This document shows positions 34,241 to 48,240 of a stretch of 64,000 nucleotides of DNA, one piece after another. The notes beneath the pieces were generated by a model. The model had not been told where the DNA came from, searched no databases, and saw only the letters and a list, made by a program, of their open reading frames with translations. The DNA is from Dama dama (taxonomy: Eukaryota > Chordata > Mammalia > Artiodactyla > Cervidae): the NCBI RefSeq assembly GCF_033118175.1, contig NW_026870965.1, positions 806,001-870,000 of the forward strand, given 5' to 3'. The translations under genes were made by a program, and so were the position numbers. The stretch's first letter is position 1; each line of letters opens with the position of its first letter.

Positions 34241-37200
34241 TCTGAAATATAGGAGGAGCATGAAGTGGTATTGAAAAACATGAAGAGCCTGAAAAGTGTA
34301 AAAAATACAAAGATCTTCAAAAAGTGTCAAAAATATGAGGTGCATGAAACGGTCTGAAAAATAGGAGGAGCATGAAGCGGTGTTGAAAAACATGAAGAGC
34401 CTGAAAACGTGTGAAAAATGTGAAGAACTTCAAAAGGTGTTAAAAATGTGAAGAGCTTCAAAAGGTTCAAAAATGAGATGAGCATGAAACGGTCTGAAAA
34501 ATAGGAGGAGCATGAAGTGGTGTTGAAAAACATGAAGGGCCTGAAAAGGTGTCAAAAATATGAAGAGCTTCAAAAGGTGTCAAAATATGAGGAGAATGAA
34601 ACGGTCTGAAAAATAGGAGGAGCATGAACCGGTGTTGAAAAACATGTAGGGCCTGAAAAGGTGTCAAAAATATGAAGAGCTTCAAAAGGTGTCAAATATA
34701 TGAGGAGCATGAAACGGTCTGAAAAATAGGAGGAGCATGAAGCGGAGCTGAAAAACATGAAGAGCCTGAAAAGGTGTGAAAAATATGAAGAGATTCAAAA
34801 GGTGTCAAAAACATGAGGAGATGAAACAGTGTGAAAAATAGGATGAAAATGAAACTGTTTCGGAAAAGATGAAGAGCATGAAAAGGTATGAAAAATATGA
34901 AGAGCTTCAAAATGTGTCAAAATATAAGGAGCATGAAACGGTCTGAAAAATAGGAGGAGCATGAAGCGGTGTTGAAGAACATGAAGAGTCTGAAAAGGTG
35001 TGAAATATATGAAGAGCTTCAAAAGTTGTGAAAAATATGAATAACTTCAGAAGGTGTTAAAAATATGAGGAACATGAAACGGTCTGAAAAATAGGAGGAG
35101 CATCAAAATGTGTTGAAAAACATGAAGATCATGAAAGGTTTGAAAAATATGAAGAGCTTCAAAAGGAGTCAAAAATAAAAGTAGCATGAAACGGTGTTCA
35201 AAAACTTGAAGAGCCTGAAAATGTGTGAAAAATATGAAGAGATTAAAAGGTGTCAAAAATATGAGGAGGATGAAACGGTCTGAAAATAGGAGGAGCATGA
35301 AGCGGTGTTGAAAAACATGAAGAGCCTGAAAAGGTGTGAAAAATATGAAGAGCTTCAAAAGGTTTCACAAATATGAAGAGCATGAAATGGTCTGAAAAAT
35401 AGGAGGAGCATGAAGCGGTGTTGAAAATTATGAAGATCCTGAAAAGGTGTGAAAAATATGAAGAGCTTCAATATGAGTCTAATATATGAAGAGCATGAAA
35501 AGTTCAGAAAAATCGGAGGTGCATGAAGTTGTGTTGAAAAACATGAAGAGCCTGAAAAGGTGTGAAAAATATGAAGATCTTCAAAACGTGTGAAAAGTAT
35601 GAGGAGAATGAAACGGTCTGAAAAATAGGAGGAGCATGAAGCGGTGTTCAAAACCATGAAGAGCCAGAAAAGGTGTGAAAAATATGAAGAGCTTTAAAAG
35701 GTGTCAAAATATGAGGAGCATGAAACGTTCTGAAAAATAGGAGGATCATGAAACGGTGTTCAAAATCATGAAGAGCCTGAAAAGGTGCGAAAAATATGAA
35801 GAGCCTCAAAAATAGGAGGAGCAAGAAGCGCTGTTGAAAAACATAAAGAGCCTGAAACCGAGTGAAAAATATGAAGAGCTTCAAAAATGTGAAAAATATG
35901 AAGAGCTTCAAAAGGTTTGTAAAATATGAAGAGCTTCAAAAGTTTTCAAAAATGAGATGTGCATGAAACGGACTGAAATATAGGAGGAGCATGAAGTGAT
36001 GTTGAAAAACATGAAGAGCCTGAAAATGTGTGAAATATAGGAAGACCTTCAAAAGGTGTCAAAAATATGAGTAGCATGAAAAGGTCTGAAAACTAGGAGG
36101 AGCATGAAGCGATGTTGAGAAACATGAAGAGCCTGAAAAGGTGTGAAAAATATGAAGAGCTTCAAAAGGTGTCAAAAATATGAGGAGCATGAAATGGTCT
36201 GAAATGTAGGAGAAGCATGAAGTGGTTGTGAAAAACTTCAAGAGCCTGAAAAGGTGTGCAAAATATGAAGAGCTTCAAAAGGTGTGAAATTCATGAGGAG
36301 ATGAAACGGTCTGAAAAAGAGGAGGGGCATGAAGCGGTGTTCAAAAACATGAAGAGACTGAAAAGGTGTGAAAAATATGAAGAGCTTCAAAAGGTGTGAA
36401 AAATATGAGGAGCATGAAACGGTCTGAAAAATAGGAGGAGCATGATCCGGTGTTCAAAAATATGAAGAGCCTGAAAAGGTGTGAAAAATATGAAGAGCTT
36501 CAAAAGGTGTCAAAAATATGAGGAGCATGAAACGGTCTGTAAAATAGGAGGAGCATAAAGCAGTGTTGAAAAACATGAAGAGCCTGAAAAGGTGTGAAAA
36601 ATATGAAGAGCTTCAAAAGGTGTGAAATACATGAGGAGCATGAAACGGTGTGAAAAATAGGAGGAGCATGAAGCGGTGTTGAAAAACATGAAGAGCCTGA
36701 AAACGTGTGAAAAATATGAAGAGCTTCAAAAATGTGAAAAATATGAAGAGCTTCAAAAGGTGTGAAAAATACGAAGAGATTCAAAAGTGTCAAAAATGAG
36801 ATGAACATGAAACGGTCTGAAACATAGGAGGAGCATGAAGCGGTGTTGAAAATCATGAAGAGCCTGAAAACGTGTGAAAAATATGAAGAGCTTCAAAAAT
36901 GTGAAAAATATGAAGAGCTTCAAAAGGTGTGAAAAATACGAAGAGCTTCAAAAGTGTCAAAAATGAGATGAACACGAAACGGTCTGAAACATAGGAGGAG
37001 CATGAAGCGGTGTTGAAAATCATGAAGAGCCTGAAAACGTGTGAAAAATATGAAGAGCTTCAAAAATGTGAAAAATATGAAGAGTTTCAAAAGGTGTGAA
37101 AAATATGAAGAGCTTCAAAAGGTGTCAAAAATATGAAGAGCATGATACTTTCTGAAAAATAGGAGGAGCATGAAACGGTGTTGAAAAACATGAAGAGCCT

Positions 37201-38614
37201 GAAAAGGTGTTAAAAATTTCAGGGCTTCAAAAGGTGTCAAAAATATGAAAAGTTGAAGCTTCTGAAAAATAGGAGGAGCATGAAGCGGTCCTCAAAAACA
37301 TGAAGAGCGTGAAAAGCTGTGAAAAATATGAAGAGCTTCAAAAGGTGACAAAAATATGAGGAGCATGAAACGGTCTGAAAAATAGGAGGAGCATGAAGCG
37401 GTGTTGAAAAACATGAAGAGCCTGAAAAGGTGTGAAACATACAAAGAGCTTCAAAAGGTGTCAAAAATATGAGAAGCATGAAATGACTGAAAAATAGGAG
37501 GAGCATGAAGCGGTGTTCAAAAATATGAAGAGCCTGAAAACGTGTGAAAACTATAAAGAGCTTCTAAAGGTGTCAATTATATGAGGAGCATGAAACAGTC
37601 TGAAAAATAGGATGAGAATGAAACGGTTTTGAAAAAGATTAAAAACAGGAAAGGTGTGAAAAATATGAAGAGCTTCAAAAGGTGTCAAAAATATGAGGAG
37701 CATGAAACGGTCTGAAAAATCGGAGGAGCAAGAAGCGGTGTTTAAAAACATGAAGAGATTGAAAAGGTGTGAAATATATGAAGAGCTTCAAAAGGTGTCA
37801 AAAATATGAGGAGCATGAAACGGTCTGAAAAATAGGAAAAGCATGAGGCGGTGGTGAGAAACATGAAGAGCCTGAAAACGTATGAAAAATACGAAGAGCT
37901 TCAAAAGGTGTCAAAAATATGGGGAGCATGAAACAGTCTGAAAAATAGGAGGAGCATGAAGCGGTCGTCAAAAACATGAAGAGCCTGAAAAGGTGTGAAA
38001 ATATGAAAAGCTTCAAAAGGTGTCAAAAATATGAGGAGCATGAAATGACTGAAAAATAAGGGGAGCATGAAGCGGTGTTGAAAACATGAAGAGCCTGAAA
38101 AGGTGTGAAAAATAGGAAGATCTTCAAAAGGTGTCAAAAATATGAGGAGCATGAACGGTCTGAAAAATAGGAGGAGCATGAAGTGGGGATGAAAAACATG
38201 AAGAGCCTGAAAAGCTGTGAAAAACACGAAGAGCTTCAAAAGGTTTCAAAAATATGAGAAGCATGAAACGACTGCAAAATAGGAGGAGCATGAAGCGGTG
38301 TTGAAAAACATGAAGAGCCTGAAAAGGTGTGAAAAATATGAAGAGCTTCCAAAATTGTGAAAATATGAGGAGAATGAAATGGTCTGAAAAATAGGAGGAG
38401 CATGAAACGGTCTGAAAAATAGGAGGAGCATGAAGCAGTCGTCAAAAAACATGAAGAGACTGAAGGTGTGAAAAATTTGAGGGATTCAAAAGGTGTCAAA
38501 AATATGAAAAGCTTGAAGCTTCTGAAAGATAAGAGGAGCATGAAGCGGTCCTCAAAATCATGAAGAGCATGAAAAGGTGTGAAAAATATGAAGAGCTTCA
38601 AGGTCTCAAAAATA

Positions 38615-39770
38615 TGAGGAGCATGAAACGGTCTGAAATATAGGAGAAGCATGAAGCGGTGGTCAAAAGGATGAAGAGCCTGAAAAGGTGTGAAAAATAT
38701 GACGGGCTTAAAAGGTGTGAAAAATATGAGGAGCATGAAAAGGTCTGAAAAATAGGAGGCACATGAAAAGGTGGTCAAAAACATGAAGAGCCTGAAAAAG
38801 GTGTGAAAAATATGAAGAGTTTCAAAAGGTGACAAAATATGAGGAGCATGAAACGGTCTGAAATATAGGAGGAGCATGAAGCGGTGTTCAAAAAGATGAA
38901 GACCTGAAAAGGTGTGAAAAATGTGAAGGGCTTAAAGGTGTCAAAAATATGAGGAGCATGAAAAGGTCTGAAACATAGGAGGAGCATGAAACGGTGGTCA
39001 AAAACATTAAGAGCCGGAAAAGCTGTGAAAAATATGAAGAGCTTCAAAAGGTGTCAAAAATATTAGGAGCAGGAAACGGTTCGAAAAATAGGAAGAGCAT
39101 GAAGCGGTGGTCAAAAACAAGAAAGGAATGAAAATTTGTGAAAAATATGAAGAGCTTCAAAAGTTTTCAAAAATATGTGGAGCATGAAACGGTCTGAAAA
39201 ATAGGAGTGCATGAAGCAGTGTTCAAATCATGAAGAGCCTGAAAAGGTGTGAAAAATATGAAGAGCTTCAAAACGTGTCAAAAATATGAGGAGCATGAAA
39301 CCGTCTGAAAAATAGGAGGAGCATGAAGCGATGTTGAAAAACATGAAGAGCCTGAAAATGTGTGAAAAATATGAAAAGCTTCAAAAGATGTCAAAAATAT
39401 GAGGAGCATGAAACAGTCTGAAAAATAGGATGAGAATGAAAATGTTTTCAAAAAGATGAAGAGCATGAAAAGGTGTGAAAAATAAGAAGAGCTTCAAAAG
39501 GTGTCAAAAATATGAGAAGCATGAAACGGTCTGAAAAATAGGAGTAGCAAGAAGAGGTGTTGAAAAACATGAAGAGCATGAAAAGGTGTGAAATATATGA
39601 AGAGCGTGAAAAAGTGTCAAAAATATGAGGAGCATGAAATGGTATGAAAAATAGGAGGAGCATGAAGCGGTGTTTAAAAACATGAAGAGCCTGAAAAGGT
39701 GTTAAAAATATGAAGAGCTTCAAAAGGTGTGAAAAACATGAGGAGCATGAAACGGTCTGAAAAATAGGAG
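38615..39770. repeat. Dispersed segmental copy c1 (partner 41543-42690)
   Basis: Matches 41543-42690 at an offset of about 2925 bp. Shared unusual variants are AGGAGGCACATGAAAAGGTGG, the shortened ATGAAGACCTGAAAAGG, AACAAGAAAGGAATGAAAATT and AATATGTGGAGCATG. Confidence 0.82.
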
Positions 39771-41542
39771 GAGCGTGAAGTGGTGGTCAAAAAGATGAAG
39801 AGCCTGAAAAGATGTGAAAAATATGAAGAGCTTCAAAAGGTGTCAAAAATATGAGGAGCATGAAACGGTCTGAAAAATAGGAGGAGCATGAAATGGTTTT
39901 GAAGAAGATGAAGAGCTTGAAAAGGTGTGAAATATATGAAGAGCTTCAAAAGGTGTCAAAAATATGAGGAGCATGAAACACTCTGAAAAATAGGAGGAGC
40001 ATGAAGCATTCGTTCAAGAAACGTGTAGAGCCTGAAAAGGTGTGAAAAATTTGAGGGTTTCAAAAGTTGTCAAATACACGAAAAGCTTGAAGCTCCTGAA
40101 AAATAGGAGGAGCATGAAGCGGTCCTCAAAAACATGAAGAGCGCGAAAAGGTGTGAAAAATATGAAGAGCTTCAAGGTCTCAAAAATATGAGGAGCATGA
40201 AACGGTCTGAAAAATAGGAGGAGCATGAAGCGGTGTTTAAAAACATGAAGAGCCTGAAAAGATCTGAAAAATATGAAGAGCTTCAAAAGGTGTGAAAAAT
40301 ATTGGGATCATAAAACGGTCTGAAAAATAGGAGGAGAATGAAGCGATGGTCAAAAACATGAAGAGCCTGAAAAGGTGTGAAAAATATGAAGAGCTTCAAA
40401 ACGTGTGAAAAATATCAGGAGCATGAAACGGTCTGAAAAATAGGATGAGCATGAAATGGTTTTGAAGAAGATGAAGAACATGAAAAGGTGTGAAAAATAT
40501 GAAGAGCTTCAAAACGTTTCAAAAATATGAGAAGCATGATAAGTTCTGAAAAATAGGAGGAGCATGAAGCAGTGTTGAAAAACAAGAAGAGCCTGAAAAG
40601 GTGTGAAAAATTTGAGGATTTCAAAATGTGTCAAAAATATGAAAAGCGTGAAACGGTCTGAAAAATTGGAGGAGCATGAAGCGGTCCTCAAAAACAGGAA
40701 GAGCCTGAAAAGGTGTGAAAAATATGAAGAGCTTCAAAAGGTGTCAAAAATATGAGGAGCAGGAAACGGTCTGAAAAATAGGATGAGCATGAAATGGTTT
40801 TGAAGAAGATGAAGAGCATGAAAAGGTGTGAAAAATATGAAGAGCTTCAAAAGGTGTCAAAAATATGAGAAGCATGAAATGACTGAAAAATAGGAGGAGC
40901 ATGAAGCGGTGTTCAAAACATGAAGAGACTGAAAAGGTGTGAAAAATATGAAGAGCTTCAAAAGCTGTCAAAAATAAGAGGAACATGAAACAGTCTGAAA
41001 AATAGGATGAGCATGAAATGGTTTTGAAGAAGATGAAGAGCATGAAAAGGTGTGAAAAAAATGAAGAGGATCAAAAAGTGTCAAAAATGTGAGAAGCATG
41101 AAATGACTGAAAAATAGGAGGAGCATGAAGCAGTGTTGAAAAACCTGAAGAGCCTGAAACGGTGTGAAAAATATGAAGAGCTTCAAAAGTTGTCAAAAAT
41201 ATGAGGAGCATGAATCAATCTGAAAATTAAGATGAGATTGAAACGGTTTTGAAAAAGATGAAGAGCATGAAAAGCTGTGAAAAATATAAAGAGCTTCAAA
41301 AGGTGTCAAAAATATGAGAAGCAAGAAACAGTCTGAAAAATAGGAGGATCCTGAAGCAGTGTTGAAAAACAGGAAGAGCCTGAAAAGGTGTGAAATATAT
41401 GAAGAGCTTCGAAAGGTGTCAAAAATATGAGGAGCATGAAACGGTCTGAAAAATAGGAGGAGCATGAAGCGGTGTTGAAAAACATGAAGAGCCTGAAAAG
41501 GTGTGAAAAATATGAAGAGTTGCAAAAGGTGTCAGAAATATG

Positions 41543-42690
41543 AGGAGCATGAAACGGTCTGAAATATAGGAGAAGCATGAAGCGGTGGTCAAAAAGATGA
41601 AGAGCCTGAAAAGGTGTGAAAAATATGACAGGCTTAAAAGGTGTGAAAAATATGAGGAGCATGAAAAGGTCTGAAAAATAGGAGGCACATGAAAAGGTGG
41701 TCAAAAACATGAAGAGCCTGAAAAGGTGTGAAAAATATGAAGAGTTTCAAAAGGTGTCAAAATATGAGGAGCATGAAACGGTCTGAAATATAGGAGGAGC
41801 ATGAAGCGGTGTTCAAAAAGATGAAGACCTGAAAAGGTGTGAAAAATGTGAAGGGCTTAAAGGTGTCAAAAATATGAGGAGCATGAAAAGGTCTGAAACA
41901 TAGGAGGAGCATGAAACGGTGGTCAAAAACATTAAGAGCTGGAAAAGCTGTGAAAAATATGAAGAGCTTCAAAAGGTGTCAAAAATATTAGGAGCAGGAA
42001 ACGGTTTGAAAAATAGAAAGAGCATGAAGCGGTGGTCAAAAACAAGAAAGGAATGAAAATTTGTGAAAAATATGAAGAGCTTCAAAAGTTTTCAAAAATA
42101 TGTGGAGCATGAAACGGTCTGAAAAATAGGAGTGCATGAAGCAGTGTTTAAATCATGAAGAGCCTGAAAAGGTGTGAAAAATATGAAGAGCTTCAAAACG
42201 TGTCAAAAATATGAGGAGCATGAAACCGTCTGAAAAATAGGAGGAGCATGAAGCGATGTTGAAAAACATGAAGAGCCTGAAAATGTGTGAAAAATATGAA
42301 AAGCTTCAAAAGATGTCAAAAATATGAGGAGCATGAAACAGTCTGAAAAATAGGATGAGAATGAAAATGTTTTGAAAAAGATGAAGAGTATGAAAAGGTG
42401 TGAAAAATAAGAAGAGCTTCATAAGGTGTCAAAAATATGAGAAGCATGAAACGGTCTAAAAAATAGGAGTAGCATGAAGAGGTGTTGAAAAACATGAAGA
42501 GCATGAAAAGGTGTGAAATATATGAAGAGCGTGAAAAAGTGTCAAAAATATGAGGAGCATGAAATGGTATGAAAAATAGGAGGAGCATGAAGCGGTGTTT
42601 AAAAACATGAAGAGCCTGAAAAGGTGTTAAAAATATGAAGAGCTTCAAAAGGTGTGAAAAATATGAGGAGCATGAAACGGTCTGAAAAAT
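41543..42690. repeat. Dispersed segmental copy c2 (partner 38615-39770)
   Basis: Second copy of the segment at 38615-39770, in the same orientation, with scattered single-base differences (for example GAAAAATAGAAAGAGC here, GAAAAATAGGAAGAGC in the partner). Confidence 0.82.
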
Positions 42691-45459
42691 AGGAGGAGCA
42701 TGAAGCGGTGTTGAAAAACACGAACAGCCTGAAAAGATGGGAAAAATATGAAGAGCTTCAAAAGGTGTCAAAAATAGGAGCATGAAATGGTCTGAAAAAT
42801 AGGAGTAGCATGAGGCTGTGTTCAAAAACATGAAGAGCCTGAAAAGATGGGAAAAATATGAAGAGCTTCAAAAGGTGTCAAGAATATGAGGAGCATGAAA
42901 CGGTCTGAAAAATACGAGGGACATGAAGCAGTCGTCAAAAACATGAAGATCCTGAAAAGGTGTGAAAATATGAAGAGTTTCAAAAGGTGTCAATAATATG
43001 ACTAGCATGAAACGGTCTGAAAAAGAGGAGGAGCATGAAGCGGTGTTGAAAAACATGAAAAGCCTGAAAAGGTGTGAAAAATATGAAGAGCTTCAAAAGG
43101 TGTCAAAAATATGAGGAGCATGAAACAGCCTGAAAATTGGAAGAGCATGAAACTGTTTTGAAAATGATGAAGAGCATGAAAAGGTGTGAAAAATATGAAG
43201 AGCTTCAAAAGGTTTCAAAAATATGAGAAGCATGAAACGATTGAAAAATAGGAGGAGCATGAAGCGGTGTTGAAAAACATGACGAACCTGAAAAGGTTTG
43301 AAGTATATGAAGAGCTTCAAACGTGTCAAAAATATGAGGAGCATGAAACGGTCTAAAAAATACGAGGACCATGAAGAGGTGTTGAAAAACATGAAAAGCC
43401 TGAAAAGGTGTGAAAAATATGACGAGCTTCAAAAGGTGTCAAAAAGATGAGAAGCATGAATAGGTCTGAAAAATAGGAGCAGCATGAAGCCGTGGTGAAA
43501 AACATGAAGAGCCTGAAAATGTGTGAAAAATATAATAGCTTCAAGGGAGTCAAAAATATGAGGAGCATGAAACGGTCTGAAAAATAGGAAGAGCATGAAG
43601 CGGTGTTGAAAAACTTGAAGAGCCTGAAAAGGTGTGAAAAATATGATGAGCTTCAAAAGGTGTCAAAAATATGAGGAGCATGAAACAGCCTGAAAATTGG
43701 AAGAGCATGAAACGGTTTTGAAAAAGATGAAGAGCATGAAAAGTTGTGAAAAATATGAAGAGCTTCAAAAGGTTTCAAAAATATTAGAAGCATGAAACAA
43801 CTGAAAAATACGAGGAGCATGAAGCGGTGTTGAAAAACAGGAAGAGCCTGAAAAGGTTTGAAATATATGAAGAGCTTCAAACGTGTCAAATATATGAGGA
43901 GCATGAAATGGTCTGAAAAATACCAGGAGCATGAAGCGGTGTTGAAAAACATGAAAAGTTTGAAAAGGTGTGAAAAAGATAAAGAGCTTCAAAAGGTGTC
44001 AAAAATATGAGGAGCATGAAACGGTCTGAAAAATACGAGGAGCATGAAGCGGTCTTAAAAACATGAAGTGCCTGAAAAGGTGTGAAAAATATGAAGAGCT
44101 TCAAAAGGTGTCAAAAATATGAGGAGCATGAGACGGTCTGAAAAATAGGAGCAGCATGAAGCAGTGGTCAAAAACATGAAGAGCCTGAAAATGTGTGAAA
44201 AATATGAAGAGCTTCAAAAATTCTCAAAAATATAAGGAGCATGATATGGTCTGAAAAATAGGAGGAGCATGAAGTGGTTTTGGAAAACATGCAGAGCCTG
44301 AAAAGGTGTGAAAAATATGAAGAGCTTCAAGGGTGTCAAAAATATGAGGAGCATGAAAAGGTCTGAAAAATAGGAAGAGCATGAAGCGGTGTTGAAAAAC
44401 ATGAAGAGCCTGAAAAGGTGTGAAAAATATGAAGAGCTTCAAAAGGTGTCAAAAATATGAGGAGGATGAAACAGCCTGAAAATTGGAAGAGCATGAAACG
44501 GTTGTGAAAATGATGACGAGCAAGAAAAGGTGTGAAAAATATGAAGAGCTTCAAAAGGTTTCAAAAATATGAGAAGCATGAAACGACTGAAACACAGGAG
44601 GTGCATGAAGCAGTGTTGAAAAACATGAAGAGCCTGAAAAGGTTTGAAGTATATGAAGAGCTTCAAAAGTGTCAAAAATATGAGGAGCATGACACGGTCT
44701 GAAAAATAGGAGCAGCATGAAGCGGTGTTCAAAAACATGAAAAGCCTGAAAAGGTGTTAAAAATATGAAGAGCTTCAAAAGTCTCAAAAAGATGAGGAGC
44801 ATGAATCGGTCTGAAAAATAGGAGGAGCATGAAGCGGTCTTCAAAAATATGAAGAGCCTGAAAAGGTGTGAAAAATATGAAGAGCTTCAAAAGGTATAAA
44901 AAATATGAGGAGCATGAAACGGTCTGAAAAATAGGAGCAGCATGAAGCCGTGGTCAAAAACATGAAGAGCCTGAAAAGGTGTGAAAAATATGAAGAGCTT
45001 ATAAAGGTGTCAAAAATATGAGGAGCATGAAACAGCCTCAAAAATAGGAAGAGCATGTTACGATTTTGAAAAAGATGAATAGCATGAAAAGGTGTGAAAA
45101 TTATGAAGAGCTTCAAAAGGTGTCAAAAATATGAGAAGTATGTAACGACTGAAAAATAGGAGGAGCATGAAGCGGTGTTGAAAAACATGAAAAGCCTGAA
45201 AAGGTTTGCAATATATGAAGAGCTTCAAAAGGTGTCAAATATATGAGGAGCATGAAACAGTGTGAAAAATAGGAGGAGCATGAAGCGCTGGTCAAAATCA
45301 TGAAGAGCCTGAAAAGGTGTGAAAAATATGAAGAGCTTCAAAAGGTGTCAAAAAGATGAGGAGCATGAAACGGTCTGAAAAATAGGAGAAGCATGAAGCG
45401 GTGGACAAAAACATGAAGAGCCTGAAAAGGTGTGAAAAATATGAAGAGCTTCAAAATGT

Positions 45460-46620
45460 GTGAAAAATATGAGGAGCAGGATACGGTCTGAAAAATAGGA
45501 GGAGCATGAAGCGGTTTTCAAAAACATGAAGAGCTTGGAAAGGTGTAAAAAATATGAAGAGCTACAAAAGGTGTCAAAAATATGAGGAGCATGAAGGTGT
45601 TTTAAAAAAGATGAAGAACATGAAAAGGTGTGAAAAATATGAAGAGCTTCAAAACGTGTCAAAAATATGAGGAGCATGAAACGGTCTGAAAAATAGGATG
45701 AGCATGAAACGGTTTTGAAAAAGATGAAGAGCCTGAAAATGTGTGAAAAACATGAAGAGCTTAAAAAGGTTTCAAAAATATGAGGAGCATGAAACGGTCT
45801 GAAAAATAGGAGGAGAACGAAGCGGTGTTTATAAACATGAAGAGCCTGAAAAGGTGTGAAAAACATGAAGAGCTTCAAAAAGTGTCAAAATTTTGAGGAG
45901 CATAAAACTGTCTGAAAAATAGGAGGAGCATGAAACAGTCGTCAAAAACATGAAGATCCTGAAAAGGTGTGAAAAATATGAAGAGCTTCAAAAGGTGTCA
46001 AAATTATGAGGAGCATGTAACAGTCTGAAAAATAGGAGGAGAATGAAGCGGGGGTCAAAAACATGAAGAGCATGAAAAGGTGTGAAAAACATGAAGAGCT
46101 TCAAAAAGTGTCAAAAATATGAGGAGCATAAAACTGTCTGAAAAATAGGAGGAGCATGAAGCGGGGGTCAAAAACATGAAGAGCATGAAAAGGTGTGAAA
46201 AATATGAAGAGTTTCCAAAGGTGTCAAAAATATGTGGAGCATGAAACGGACTGGAAAATAGGAGGAACATGAAGCGGTGTTCAAAAATATGAAGAGCCTG
46301 AAAAGGTGTGAAAAATATGAAGAGCTTCAAAAGGTGTGAAAAATATGAGGTGCATGAAACGGTCTGAAATATAGGAGGAGCATGAAACGGTGTTGAAAAA
46401 CATGAAGAGCATGAAAAGGTGTGAAATATGTGAAGAGCTACAAAAGGTGTCAACATTATGAGAAGCATGAAACGACTGAAAAGTAGGAGGAGCATGAAGC
46501 GGTGTTGAAAAACATGAAGAGCCTGAAAAGGTGTGAAATATATGAAGAGCTTCAAAGGTGTCAAAAATATGAAGAGCATGAAACGGTCTGAAAAATAGGA
46601 GGAGCATGAAGAGGTGTTCA
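45460..46620. repeat. Dispersed segmental copy d1 (partner 58840-60420)
   Basis: Shares with 58840-60420 rare words such as GAGCAGGATACGG, GAGCTTGGAAAGGTG, AACGAAGCGGTGTTTATAAAC, TTTTGAGGAGCATAAAACTG and GCGGGGGTCAAAAAC. Blocks are in the same order but separated by unequal insertions, so the two are rearranged relatives about 13 kb apart. Confidence 0.75.
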
Positions 46621-46639
46621 AAAAAAATGAAGAGCCTGA

Positions 46640-47240
46640 AAAGGTGTTATTTATATTAAGAGCTTCAAAAGGTGTGAAAATTATGAGGAGCATGAAATGG
46701 TCTCAAAAATAGGAGGAGCATGATGCGGTGTTGAAAAACATGAAGAGCCTGAAAAGCTGTGATAAATATGAAGAGCTTCAAGGGTGTAAAAAATATGAGG
46801 GGCATGAAACTGTCTGAAAAATAGGAGGGACATGAAGCAATAGTCAAAAACATGAAGATCCTGAAAATGTGTGAAAATATGAAGAGCTTCAAAAGGTGTC
46901 AATAAAATGAGGAGCATGAAACGGTCTGAAAAATAGGAGGAGCATGAAGCGGTGGTCAAAAATATGAAGAGCCTGATAAGGTGTGAAAAATATGAAGAAC
47001 TTCAAAAGGTGTGAAAAATATGAGGTGCATGAAATGGTCTGAAAAATAGGAGGAGCATGAAGCGGTGTTGAAAAACATGAACAGCCTGAAAAGGTATGAA
47101 ATATATGAAGAGCTTCAAAAGGTGTCAAAAATATGAGGAGCATGAAACAGTGTGAAAAATAGGAGTAGCATGAGGCTGTGTTCAAAAACATGAAGAGCCT
47201 GAAAAGATGGGAAAAATATGAAGAGCTTCAAAAGGTGTTA
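46640..47240. repeat. ~1.0-kb-offset local duplication, left copy
   Basis: Repeated at about 47540-48240 at an offset near 1015 bp. Both copies include GGTGTTATTTATATTAAGAGC, GAAAAGCTGTGATAAATATG, GAGCCTGATAAGG and GCATGAGGCT. The right copy carries an additional HOR near 47745-47800. Confidence 0.78.
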
Positions 47241-47539
47241 AAAATATGAGTAGCATGAAACGGTCTGAAAAATAGGAGGAGCATGAGGCGTTGGTCAAAC
47301 ATATGTAGAGCCTGAAAAGGTGTGAATAATATGAAAAGCTTCAAAAGGTGTGAAAAATATGAGGTGCATGAAACGGTCTGAAAAATAGGAGGAGCATGAA
47401 GCGGTGTTGAAAAACATGAAGAGCCTGAAAAGGTGTGAAAAATCTGAAGAACTTCAAAACGTGTCAAAAATATGAGGAGCATGAAACGGTCTGAAAAATA
47501 GGAGGAGCATGAAGCGGTGTTCAAAAAAATGAAGAGCCT

Positions 47540-48240
47540 GAAAAGGTGTTATTTATATTAAGAGCTTCAAAAGGTGTGAAAAATATGAGGAGCATGAAAT
47601 GGTCTGAAAAAAAGGAGGAGCATGATGCGGTGTTGAAAAACATGAAGAGCCTGAAAAGCTGTGATAAATATGAAGAGCTTCAAGGGTGTCAAAAATATGA
47701 GGAGCATGAAACGGTCTGAAAATTAGGAGGAGCATGAAACGGTGTTGAAAAACATGAAGAGCTTGAAAAGGTGTGAAAAATATGAAGAGCTTCAAAAGGT
47801 GTCAAAAATATGAGGAGCATGAAACGGTCTGAAAAGTAGGAGGGACATGAAGAAGTCGTCAGAAACATGAAGATCCTGAAAATGTGTGAAAATATGAAGA
47901 ACTTCAAAAGGTGTCAATAAAATGAGGAGCATGAAACGGTCTGAAAAATACGAGGAGCATGAAGCGGTGGTCAAAAATATGAAGAGCCTGATAAGGTGTG
48001 AAAAATATGAAGAGCTTCAAAAGGCGTGAAAAATATGAGGTGCATGAAATGGTCTGAAAAATAGGAGGAGCATGAAGCGGTGTTGAAAAACATGAACAGC
48101 CTGAAAAGGTATGAAATATATGAAGAGCTTCAAAAGGTGTCAAAAATATGAGGAGCATGAAACAGTGTGAAAAATAGGAGTAGCATGAGGCTTTGTTCAA
48201 AAAATGAAGAGCCTGAAAAGATGGGAAAAATATGAAGAGG
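47540..48240. repeat. ~1.0-kb-offset local duplication, right copy
   Basis: Right partner of 46640-47240, showing the same rare ATTTATATTAAGAGC variant at its left end. It ends shortly after GCATGAGGCTTTG, where the partner has GCATGAGGCTGTG. Confidence 0.78.
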
